NCBI GenBank assembly: GCA_900770805.1 | Contig: CAAGLP010000052.1 | Location: 1-13,492 of the forward strand | Length of the DNA: 13,492 nt | Origin: an uncultured Paraprevotella sp. | GTDB lineage: Bacteria; Bacteroidota; Bacteroidia; Bacteroidales; Bacteroidaceae | Direction of reading: 5' to 3' | Part shown: positions 6,905 through 12,749 of the stretch, piece after piece | How the letters are laid out: every line of letters starts with the position of its first letter | How positions within the stretch are numbered: position 1 is the first letter of the stretch | Notes under the pieces: model-generated | What the model was told of the DNA's origin: nothing | The model's input: the letters and a program-made list of their open reading frames with translations, nothing else | Database searches by the model: none | Made by a program: the position numbers and the translations under genes

Positions 6905-7713
6905 TGTCTCTGTCGTACAGCCTCGAACATCAGTATGGCTGCAGATACGGAAACATTGAGCGAATCCAGTATGCCAAGCATGGGGATGCGTATGTGTGCA
7001 TCGGCTGCTTGTCTCCATTGGTCGGTCAGCCCTGTGGCTTCCGTTCCCATTACTATGGCGGTGGGCACGGTCATGTCCGTGTCGTAATAGAGTGATGAAT
7101 CCTGCAGTTGGGCTGTGAGTATGCGTATTCCTTTTGATTTGAAATACTGTATGCAATCCGTACTGGTACATGCCACGGTGGGAACAGAGAAAATTCCACC
7201 AAGCGAGGAACGGATGAGATTAGGGTTATAAAGATCGGTTAGAGGTTCGCACACGATTACTGCATCAACACCTGCCGCATCGGCACTACGCAGAATAGCT
7301 CCAAGATTGCCAGGTTTCTCCACACTCTCCAGCACTACATATAGCGGAGCATGACCTTCGGAGGCAACAGGTAGCGTTTCCAATCCGTGCTCTTTCATGC
7401 GAATGGTGGCCACAACACCCTCTGTCCCGCTGCGATAGGCAATACGGTCATATACATTGGGTGCAACATGAATGGTGTTGCACGAGGGAAGGGTATGCAT
7501 AAGAGAGTCATATTCCTGTTCCGCTCTCAAAATGTCGGGGCATAGGAATACGGTTTCCACTGTGTAGCCACGTGAAAGGCAATGCATCAGTTCTCTGCGT
7601 CCTTCAACCACAAAAAGTTGTTTCTCCTTGCGGCATGAGGATTTCTGTTGCAATGACAGCAGAGCCTTGATTTTGGGGTTCTGCGTACTTGTTATGATAT
7701 TTTGTGTTTGCAT
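6898..7713 (-). CDS. TrmH/SpoU-family RNA 2'-O-ribose methyltransferase
   Basis: SAM-dependent methyltransferase of the SPOUT superfamily that 2'-O-methylates rRNA or tRNA; the target cannot be told from sequence alone. I choose the ATG at 7713-7711 (MQTQNIITSTQNPKIKALLS), giving 271 residues. An in-frame ATG at 7752 would add 13 residues but sits upstream of a good promoter box. N-terminal substrate-binding part: LFVVEGRRELMHCL. Catalytic SpoU domain: motif 1 VLESVEKPGNLGAILRSADA, with the conserved Asn and Arg; IRSSLGGIFSVP; motif 2 IVMGTEATGL; motif 3 IRIPMLGILDSLNVSVSAAI, which forms part of the knotted SAM site. The gene is alone on its strand, divergent from the CPBP protease, and its 3' end runs into the 23-bp array and a strong terminator. 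Confidence 0.93.
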   Translation of the reverse strand: MQTQNIITSTQNPKIKALLSLQQKSSCRKEKQLFVVEGRRELMHCLSRGYTVETVFLCPDILRAEQEYDSLMHTLPSCNTIHVAPNVYDRIAYRSGTEGVVATIRMKEHGLETLPVASEGHAPLYVVLESVEKPGNLGAILRSADAAGVDAVIVCEPLTDLYNPNLIRSSLGGIFSVPTVACTSTDCIQYFKSKGIRILTAQLQDSSLYYDTDMTVPTAIVMGTEATGLTDQWRQAADAHIRIPMLGILDSLNVSVSAAILMFEAVRQRQK

Positions 7714-7721
7714 TCTATTGA

Positions 7722-7753
7722 CAAAAGTAAGCAATTCCTTAAAGCCATACAAG
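7722..7753 (-). promoter_or_regulatory. Promoter of the TrmH-family gene, very close to its ATG
   Basis: On the minus strand: TTG of CTTG (about 7750-7753), 20 bases, then TACTTTTG (7729-7722), matching TAnnTTTG. The predicted start falls at about 7714-7718, only a few bases before the ATG at 7713, suggesting a leaderless or nearly leaderless mRNA. Confidence 0.6.
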
Positions 7754-7758
7754 ATTTC

Positions 7759-7790
7759 TTTGTTTTTTTATGGATAAATGGTTACTTTTG
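7759..7790 (+). promoter_or_regulatory. Promoter of the CPBP protease gene
   Basis: TTTG (7759-7762), exactly 20 bases, then TACTTTTG (7783-7790). The expected start near 7795-7797 gives a leader of about 46 bases before the ATG at 7842. It stands back to back with the TrmH-family promoter on the other strand, with the two elements only about 5 bp apart. Confidence 0.75.
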
Positions 7791-7841
7791 CACTCAGTAT
7801 TTATTCTGCATACACCAAAGGTGTAGGCATATCAAAGCAGT

Positions 7842-8714
7842 ATGAGCCGATTCTTTGTTATTCTGAAACGCCCACTTTTGGCGTTGGTGCTATTCCTGTT
7901 GTTTCAAGCAATGGGAGGTGTATTTGTACTGCTTGTGCAGATGTTTGGTGGCGAAGGTTCCCTGCTGGAAAATGTCAGCGATAGGTTATTTGATCCCCGT
8001 CTCATGGGAATGGCCACCTTTATTTCCAATATAGCCATTGCCATTGCATGCCTGATGCTGTTCAAACGGAGTCTTTATACCCAAAGCAATTATACACCAT
8101 GCTCCGTGGGTTGGAGGAAGAGTATGGTTGCCATGCTGGGATGTATACTTGGCACCATTGCAATGGATTTGCTCAGTGAGCTCATAGCCCTCCCCAACAT
8201 AATGGAGGAGCAGATGATAGCCATGTGCCGCGAGCCATGGGGAATTCTTGCCATTGCCATTGGGGCACCAATCGGCGAAGAAATAATGTTCCGCTGGGGC
8301 ATCATGGCGCATATGCTCAGACGTAATAGCAGTGTCCCAACTGCAATTCTCGTAAGTGCTGTACTCTTCGGTCTGATGCACATGAACCCTGCACAGGTAT
8401 TCTTTGCTGTTGCTATGGGCATCATGCTTGGCATATTGTATTGGCGCAGCGGAAACATAATATGGCCCATCATACTACATGTCCTCAACAACTCGGTGGC
8501 ATGCCTGCAAGTCTGGTTGCTTGGCGACAAGGTAAAAGAATACAGCCTTGTAGACACCTTCGGAGGAAACACCATTGCATGGTATGCAATAGGACTATTG
8601 TTAATATTGTCCACCGGCATTCTATGGTGGTACTTACGAACGGAAAACGGGAAGGTGAAAACGGATGAACGGATGAGCAGAAATAAAAAAGGAGAAAGCA
8701 GAAAGCAGAAATAA
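7842..8714 (+). CDS. CPBP-family intramembrane glutamic endopeptidase (CAAX protease-like)
   Basis: Multi-pass membrane protein of the Abi/CAAX-protease (Rce1-like) family; relatives cleave peptide bonds within the membrane, but bacterial substrates are mostly unknown. It has 290 residues with hydrophobic segments near 11-35, 58-75, 95-117, 133-145, 165-180, 184-200, 206-226 and 247-264. Catalytic motifs are intact: EExxxR as GEEIMFR (E146, E147, R151), FxxxH as FGLMH (F176, H180) and HxxxN as HVLNN (H213, N217). The last ~25 residues (from RTENGKVK) are a charged tail that looks unrelated to the family. Its final part (MSRNKKGESRKQK) is encoded by purine-rich repeats shared with the neighbouring S23 cassette, and the stop codon comes from the second repeat copy. 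The original C-terminus was probably shorter or different. Confidence 0.9.
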   Translation: MSRFFVILKRPLLALVLFLLFQAMGGVFVLLVQMFGGEGSLLENVSDRLFDPRLMGMATFISNIAIAIACLMLFKRSLYTQSNYTPCSVGWRKSMVAMLGCILGTIAMDLLSELIALPNIMEEQMIAMCREPWGILAIAIGAPIGEEIMFRWGIMAHMLRRNSSVPTAILVSAVLFGLMHMNPAQVFFAVAMGIMLGILYWRSGNIIWPIILHVLNNSVACLQVWLLGDKVKEYSLVDTFGGNTIAWYAIGLLLILSTGILWWYLRTENGKVKTDERMSRNKKGESRKQK

Positions 8715-8724
8715 AAAAGGAGAA
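8676..8724 (+). repeat. Direct repeat, 21 bp twice, at the CPBP gene end
   Basis: AGCAGAAATAAAAAAGGAGA followed by A occurs identically at 8676-8696 and 8704-8724, a 28-base step. Because 28 is not a multiple of three, the first copy is read AGA-AAT-AAA-AAA (RNKK) and the second CAG-AAA-TAA, which ends the protease gene. The same GCAGAAA/GGAGAAA vocabulary continues at 8760-8780. Confidence 0.85.
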
Positions 8725-8759
8725 CCGAAGGTCGACGCCCGGAGGGGCTAAAGTCAATG

Positions 8760-8780
8760 CAGAAAGGAGAAAGCAGAAAT
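8760..8780 (+). repeat. Left inverted repeat of the S23 cassette
   Basis: CAGAAAGGAGAAAGCAGAAA then T, overlapping the first two bases of the S23 ATG. The reverse complement of 9297-9317 is identical except for one base (C at 8774 against G), so 20 of 21 match in inverted orientation across about 540 bp. Confidence 0.75.
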
Positions 8781-9144
8781 GGGAGATAGTATTGCGCATA
8801 TTAAGGCGAAAGCGTTTGCGGTACGCATTGTGAAGTTCACACAATTCTTACAAAACGATAAGAAAGAGTATGTGTTATCAAAACAGATATTGCGTAGTGG
8901 AACAAGTATAGGCGCAAACCTACACGAATGTATCAATGCTCAAAGTAAACCTGATTTTATCAGTAAACTGCAAATAGCCCTTAAAGAGGCCAATGAGACA
9001 GAGTATTGGTTGGAACTTTTCTTCGAGAGTGAGATAATTGACCAACAGATGTATGACTCTCTCCATTCTGACCTGAACGAACTGATCTCACTATTAGTTT
9101 CAAGCATAAAAACCGCAAAAGATAATTTGATCAATAAAAAGTAA
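8779..9144 (+). CDS. Four-helix-bundle protein, S23 (23S rRNA intervening sequence protein) family
   Basis: Small protein of 121 residues in the S23/IVP family, named after ORFs found in intervening sequences of 23S rRNA genes and related in fold to the Avd accessory protein of diversity-generating retroelements. Molecular function of stand-alone members is unknown; positively charged surfaces suggest nucleic-acid binding. Seen: AFAVRIVKFTQFL (helix 1), the family signature LSKQILRSGTSIGANLHE at 33-50, INAQSKPDFISKLQIALKEANETEYWLELFFES at 52-84 (helices 2-3), and DSLHSDLNELISLLVSSIKTAK at 93-114 (helix 4). No rRNA gene, reverse transcriptase or variable-repeat target lies nearby. The ATG overlaps the left inverted repeat, and composition is more A-rich than in the neighbours. 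It sits alone between the CPBP and GNAT genes inside a repeat-bounded segment, which suggests recent insertion. Confidence 0.92.
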   Translation: MGDSIAHIKAKAFAVRIVKFTQFLQNDKKEYVLSKQILRSGTSIGANLHECINAQSKPDFISKLQIALKEANETEYWLELFFESEIIDQQMYDSLHSDLNELISLLVSSIKTAKDNLINKK

Positions 9145-9158
9145 GGAGAATGGGAAAA

Positions 9159-9216
9159 GCTGCGAGTAAGCGAGAGCAGAGTTAAACATGTTTGAACTAT
9201 GCCGAGCGTGAGCAGC
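9159..9216. other. Palindromic intergenic element downstream of the S23 gene
   Basis: Starts GCTGCGAG, contains GTTAAACATGTTTGAAC (AAACATGTTT is a perfect palindrome; GTT...AAC adds pairs around a bulged G) and ends GAGCGTGAGCAGC, whose GCAGC pairs with the opening GCTGC. The rest, with repeated GCGAG/GAGC, is not part of any convincing ORF. I believe similar blocks recur in Prevotella/Bacteroides genomes, but that is memory, not something this window shows. Confidence 0.45.
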
Positions 9217-9278
9217 TAAGACAAAGTCAATACGACAAAGTAGGATTAAAGAGTAAATGTTGAGTTGCATAGAAAACC

Positions 9279-9334
9279 ATTTCTCATTTCAAAAATATTT
9301 CTCCTTTCTCCTTTCTGATTTCTCATTTCAAAAA
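9279..9334. repeat. Right repeat block: 17-bp direct repeat around the right inverted repeat
   Basis: ATTTCTCATTTCAAAAA occurs identically at 9279-9295 and 9318-9334. Between them lies 9297-9317 (ATTTCTCCTTTCTCCTTTCT then G), the inverted partner of 8760-8780. The block is pyrimidine-rich on the plus strand, mirroring the purine-rich left block, and ends 13 bp before the GNAT start codon. The rest of 9145-9278 holds the palindromic element and otherwise nothing I recognise. Confidence 0.75.
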
Positions 9335-9347
9335 GTTAACGACAAAG

Positions 9348-9776
9348 ATGCAAATAACCCGAATGACACTCTGCACGGACAAGGATTTCCGTCAGATAGA
9401 AACCTTGATTGGCGTGCTTTCCACCTCGTGCAAGGCCAACAGGGAGATAATCGACGAGGTCATAGCCAAGGAGGATTCACACCTGTTTGTGGCACGCAAT
9501 GTGGAAGGACGTATCGTAGGCATGACCACGGTATGCTGCTTTACCATCCCCACAGGGCGCCATGCTACAATCGAGGACGTAGTAGTCCTGCCTGAATGTC
9601 AGGGTACCGGATTGGGACGCAGGCTTGTGGAGGCGGCCTTGGATTATCTTCGCAGTACGGGAAAGGCATATAAGGTAGGCCTCACTTCCAAACCAGCACG
9701 CGTGGCAGCCAATGCCTTGTATCGCAAGATGGGCTTCAAGCAAAAGGAAACAAACGTCTATACTTTGGACGTATAA
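9348..9776 (+). CDS. GNAT-family N-acetyltransferase
   Basis: Transfers an acetyl group from acetyl-CoA to an amine; the substrate is not predictable. At 142 residues it is a single GNAT domain. Seen: FVARNVEGRIVGMTTV at 47-62 (beta strands 2-3), IEDVVVLPECQGTGLGRRLV at 75-94 with the acetyl-CoA pyrophosphate loop Q85-G-T-G-L-G90 (motif A), and LTSKPARVAANALYRKMGFK at 112-131 (motif B, with the usual Ala-Asn...Leu-Tyr...GF). The start MQITRMTLCT fits the domain; the longer frame starting at 9257 is in another register and is not used. The DEAD-box gene follows after 26 bp on the same strand, so the two are probably cotranscribed. No good TAnnTTTG promoter is visible just upstream; the inserted cassette may have displaced or replaced it. 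Confidence 0.92.
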   Translation: MQITRMTLCTDKDFRQIETLIGVLSTSCKANREIIDEVIAKEDSHLFVARNVEGRIVGMTTVCCFTIPTGRHATIEDVVVLPECQGTGLGRRLVEAALDYLRSTGKAYKVGLTSKPARVAANALYRKMGFKQKETNVYTLDV

Positions 9777-9802
9777 GAATAATATAGAGAAAACAGTTTC
9801 GG

Positions 9803-11728
9803 ATGAAATCATTTGAAGAATTAGGACTGAACGAGAGAATACTGCAAGCCATTGGCGAGCAAGGTTATGAATATCCTATGCCCATTCAGGAAGCGGTGAT
9901 ACCTGTACTGTTGGGCAACAAAGACGAAAACGGATGGCAGGGCGATTTGGTGGCACTGGCGCAGACCGGTACAGGTAAGACTGCGGCATATGGTCTGCCC
10001 ATAGTACAGCTTACCGAAGGTGCACCCCTGCATCCTGTATCATTGATACTGGCTCCAACCCGAGAACTTTGTTTGCAGATTGCCGACGACCTGGAGGGTT
10101 TTTCAAAGCATTCTGAGGGAGTCCACATTCTTCCTGTTTACGGAGGCACAAGTATTGAAGCACAGATTCGTGCTCTTAGACGTGGTATAAATGTGCTGGT
10201 GGCAACTCCAGGACGACTTATAGATCTGATGAAACGAGGTGTAGCCGATCTCTCTACGGTCAGGAACGTCGTTCTTGACGAAGCAGATGAGATGCTTACT
10301 ATGGGTTTCCAAGAGGATCTTAATGAAATCCTTGGAGGTATTCCAGAAGAACATCGCACACTGCTCTTCTCTGCTACCATGAGTAAGGAGATAGAGGCTA
10401 TTGCGCGTCAGTATCTCAAGGACTCCAAGGAAATACAGGTAGGTTCGCGTAACGAAGGTGCCGAGCATGTCAACCATATATATTATATGGTACGTGCGCA
10501 AGATAAGTACCATGCCTTGAAGCGTGTGGTGGACTATTATCCACGCATATATGGTATTGTCTTCTGCCGTACACGCATGGAGACTCAGGAAATTGCCGAC
10601 AAGTTGATACAGGATGGCTACAATGCAGATGCCCTGCATGGCGATCTCTCTCAGCAACAGCGCGACCTGACCATGCAGAAGTTCCGCCAGCATAGAACCC
10701 AGTTGCTTGTGGCCACTGATGTGGCGGCACGTGGTCTGGATGTCAACGATCTCACCCATGTAATAAATTACGGTTTGCCCGATGATACGGAGAATTATAC
10801 TCACCGAAGCGGTCGTACCGGTCGTGCCGGCAAGAAAGGTACGAGCATAAGTATTGTCCATGTGCGCGAAAAGGGAAAGATACGTATCATAGAAAAGGCA
10901 ATACAGAAACAGTTTGAGCGTGGTACCCTGCCCTCAGGTAAGGATATCTGCCAGAAGCAACTATATCGTGTTATCGACGACATAGAGCGTGTGGATGTTA
11001 TGGAGGAGGAGATTGCCGACGTTATGCCAGAGGTGGCTCGCCGTTGGGAATGGCTCGACAAAGAGGAACTGATAAAGCGTATTGTTAGCCGTGAGTTTGG
11101 ACGTTTCCTCGCATATTATGCCGATGCACCAGAAATAGAAGAAGTTCAAGAAGGCAAGGGTGGAACTGGAACCGAACGTTCAAAACGTGGGGGTAAAGGT
11201 GGACCACGTCAGGCCGAGGAGGGCTACACACGTTTATTCCTCAACGTGGGCAAGATAGATGGCTTCTATGCCAAGGAGGTAATAGGTCTGATAAACCGTA
11301 CCACGAAGGGTATGCAGGTGGAGATAGGCAAGATTGACCTGATGAAGAGTTTCACCTTTGTAGAAGTGGCGGCAGAGCAGGCTCAGGATGTCATTAAGTC
11401 CATGAAGCACGGAGTGACCATTAAAGGACGCAGTGTGGTCTGCGATGTTGCAGACAAGAGCGAGGAGGAGAAGATTACTCGCCACGGGAAGAAGCGCGAC
11501 AGGAACCCCGAACAGCGTTCTTCAAAACCATCAGCCAAGGGTGGCTCACGAGCAAAGCAGGATGGCAAACCGGCACGTGCTCCAAAGGCACAGCCGCAGC
11601 AACATCACTATACCAAGGACGACTGGATGAAGTTCCTGCATCCCGAAACCTCACCATTGAAAGGCGAAATGCCCGACTTCGCTGAAGAAGGTTGGGCTCG
11701 CCGCAAGCCTAAGAAGAAAAAGGGGTAA
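9803..11728 (+). CDS. deaD: DEAD-box ATP-dependent RNA helicase with DbpA-type RNA-binding domain (DeaD/CsdA-like)
   Basis: Unwinds RNA duplexes with ATP; DeaD/CsdA proteins act in ribosome assembly, mRNA turnover and cold adaptation. It has 641 residues. RecA-like domain 1: Q motif (F4, GYEYPMPIQ, Gln29), motif I AQTGTGKT 53-60, Ia PTREL 85-89, GG 114-115, Ib TPGR 135-138, II DEAD 159-162, III SAT 190-192. Domain 2: IV IVFCRT near 252, V ATDVAARGLDV 304-314, VI HRSGRTGR 334-341. After an alpha-helical region and a GKGG/KRGGKGG linker, residues about 475-550 (YTRLFLNVGKIDGFYAKEVI...VVCDVAD) match the DbpA RNA-binding domain. A basic disordered tail (560-600) and a KKKK end follow. Length and domain order match E. 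coli DeaD (629 residues), but the symbol is by architecture only. A small insertion (KDENGWQ) precedes motif I. It is probably second in an operon with the GNAT gene. Confidence 0.95.
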   Translation: MKSFEELGLNERILQAIGEQGYEYPMPIQEAVIPVLLGNKDENGWQGDLVALAQTGTGKTAAYGLPIVQLTEGAPLHPVSLILAPTRELCLQIADDLEGFSKHSEGVHILPVYGGTSIEAQIRALRRGINVLVATPGRLIDLMKRGVADLSTVRNVVLDEADEMLTMGFQEDLNEILGGIPEEHRTLLFSATMSKEIEAIARQYLKDSKEIQVGSRNEGAEHVNHIYYMVRAQDKYHALKRVVDYYPRIYGIVFCRTRMETQEIADKLIQDGYNADALHGDLSQQQRDLTMQKFRQHRTQLLVATDVAARGLDVNDLTHVINYGLPDDTENYTHRSGRTGRAGKKGTSISIVHVREKGKIRIIEKAIQKQFERGTLPSGKDICQKQLYRVIDDIERVDVMEEEIADVMPEVARRWEWLDKEELIKRIVSREFGRFLAYYADAPEIEEVQEGKGGTGTERSKRGGKGGPRQAEEGYTRLFLNVGKIDGFYAKEVIGLINRTTKGMQVEIGKIDLMKSFTFVEVAAEQAQDVIKSMKHGVTIKGRSVVCDVADKSEEEKITRHGKKRDRNPEQRSSKPSAKGGSRAKQDGKPARAPKAQPQQHHYTKDDWMKFLHPETSPLKGEMPDFAEEGWARRKPKKKKG

Positions 11729-11762
11729 GGCCATTGCCCCTTTAATGGAGGAGGCAATGGCC
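11729..11762. terminator. Hairpin between convergent helicase and LOG-like genes, probable bidirectional terminator
   Basis: GGCCATTGCC (11729-11738) pairs perfectly with GGCAATGGCC (11753-11762), a 10-bp GC-rich stem with a 14-base loop. It starts one base after the helicase stop and ends one base before the stop of the minus-strand gene. Neither side has a strong T-run, so it may depend on other factors, but its position between two convergent stops supports terminator function. Confidence 0.65.
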
Positions 11763-11763
11763 G

Positions 11764-12726
11764 TTATTCTCTGCCTTGACAGGTCTTTTGGAAACGGGTT
11801 ATCGTTTCCACGACCTCGTTGACCTCGTCTGTCAGCGACAGGAGTAGGTTTTTGTAAATACCTTTTTCCAATAGGTTTACAAGCAAGGGATAGAAAGGAG
11901 TTGTCTTTGTCCAGAATTCGGTATCCAGAAATATCATTGGGCTGGCAAAGCCGAAGGTAAGATAATGGTTTTGCACAGCCTCCTGGAAAACCTCTTGTAT
12001 AGTACCAGCACGCCCAGGGGCATAGATGATACCACCGTATGCGATTGTCAGTAGTGTGTCTTCGCGTACGCTATTCTCAAAGAGTTTGGCTATGTGTGTG
12101 GCAAATGGTGACGTCCATTCATGCCCATATAGCCATGTGGGTATGCTTAGGTTCCTATAGGTTGTCTGTGGATAATCCTTTATTATGCTGAACGAGGCTT
12201 GCAGGTAATCGGTATCCTCTTGTGTGGGTACGACTTTCAGTCTGGAGAGTGCTTCGGTGAACTCTTCTTCATTACGTCCAGCCATCCATGCTCCAAATCC
12301 CGTTGCCTCCATGGCGCCGCTTCCTCCTCCTGATACCATAAGTGAACCTTTTTCGGTGAGACACTTGCTGATACGTGCAATCTTCTCGTATGCTGCATCA
12401 TCGCGCCTCATGGCATTACCTCCCATTACTGCCACCACCTTGCATTTGTCGTATTGGGCAAGCAGACGCTTGGTGCTCTGCATCATACAGAAATCGTGCA
12501 GGTTGCGGGCCAGAGCCTCAAGGGGATTGTCTGTTACCTTGCCTTGGGCGAGAAAGTGATTGTAGACCTGCTGATCGTAACATTGCGAAAAAGTTTCGGG
12601 TTTTCCAAGGTCAAGTCCAGCATATAACTTGTCGGTAGTGTATATTTCCTGTGGGTCTACTATAAAAGGTACTGCTTTCAGATAGTCAGCAATACGTTGC
12701 GCGTGGTGTGAATGACGTTCAATCAT
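11764..12726 (-). CDS. LOG-like Rossmann-fold nucleotide-binding protein (divergent)
   Basis: A 320-residue cytosolic protein related to the LOG/PpnN group (once called lysine decarboxylase-like), whose active members hydrolyse nucleoside monophosphates to free base and ribose 5-phosphate. Seen: a hydrophobic strand then MGGNAMRRDD (about 95-110); SGGGSGAMEA at 132-141, the phosphate-binding loop; and PGRAGTIQE at 237-245, corresponding to the family motif PGGxGTxxE but with Arg in place of the second Gly. An N-terminal extension of about 95 residues precedes the Rossmann core. I do not see the usual catalytic Arg motif (M..RK) before the PGG loop, so activity is uncertain. The start is the ATG at 12726-12724, 23 bp after the stop of the upstream surface-protein gene on the same strand, so cotranscription is possible. 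No promoter box is visible in that gap. Confidence 0.8.
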   Translation of the reverse strand: MIERHSHHAQRIADYLKAVPFIVDPQEIYTTDKLYAGLDLGKPETFSQCYDQQVYNHFLAQGKVTDNPLEALARNLHDFCMMQSTKRLLAQYDKCKVVAVMGGNAMRRDDAAYEKIARISKCLTEKGSLMVSGGGSGAMEATGFGAWMAGRNEEEFTEALSRLKVVPTQEDTDYLQASFSIIKDYPQTTYRNLSIPTWLYGHEWTSPFATHIAKLFENSVREDTLLTIAYGGIIYAPGRAGTIQEVFQEAVQNHYLTFGFASPMIFLDTEFWTKTTPFYPLLVNLLEKGIYKNLLLSLTDEVNEVVETITRFQKTCQGRE

Positions 12727-12749
12727 GGTGTTTGTGTGCTTGGGAGGGA

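Noticed and set aside
8779..9144. S23-family gene as the Avd component of a diversity-generating retroelement
   Set aside because: No reverse transcriptase, template repeat or variable C-terminal target gene occurs in the window.
8676..9334. Cassette as a classical insertion sequence
   Set aside because: No transposase or DDE/HUH motif is encoded, and I could not identify a convincing target-site duplication.
9257..9595. Alternative 112-residue frame starting before the GNAT gene
   Set aside because: It is in a different register and covers the GNAT coding sequence, which has clear acetyl-CoA motifs; its N-terminal part is only the pyrimidine-rich repeat block.
10103..10861. 252-residue minus-strand open frame inside the helicase gene
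   Set aside because: Antisense to well-conserved DEAD-box motifs, no recognisable domain, no promoter or context for a gene.
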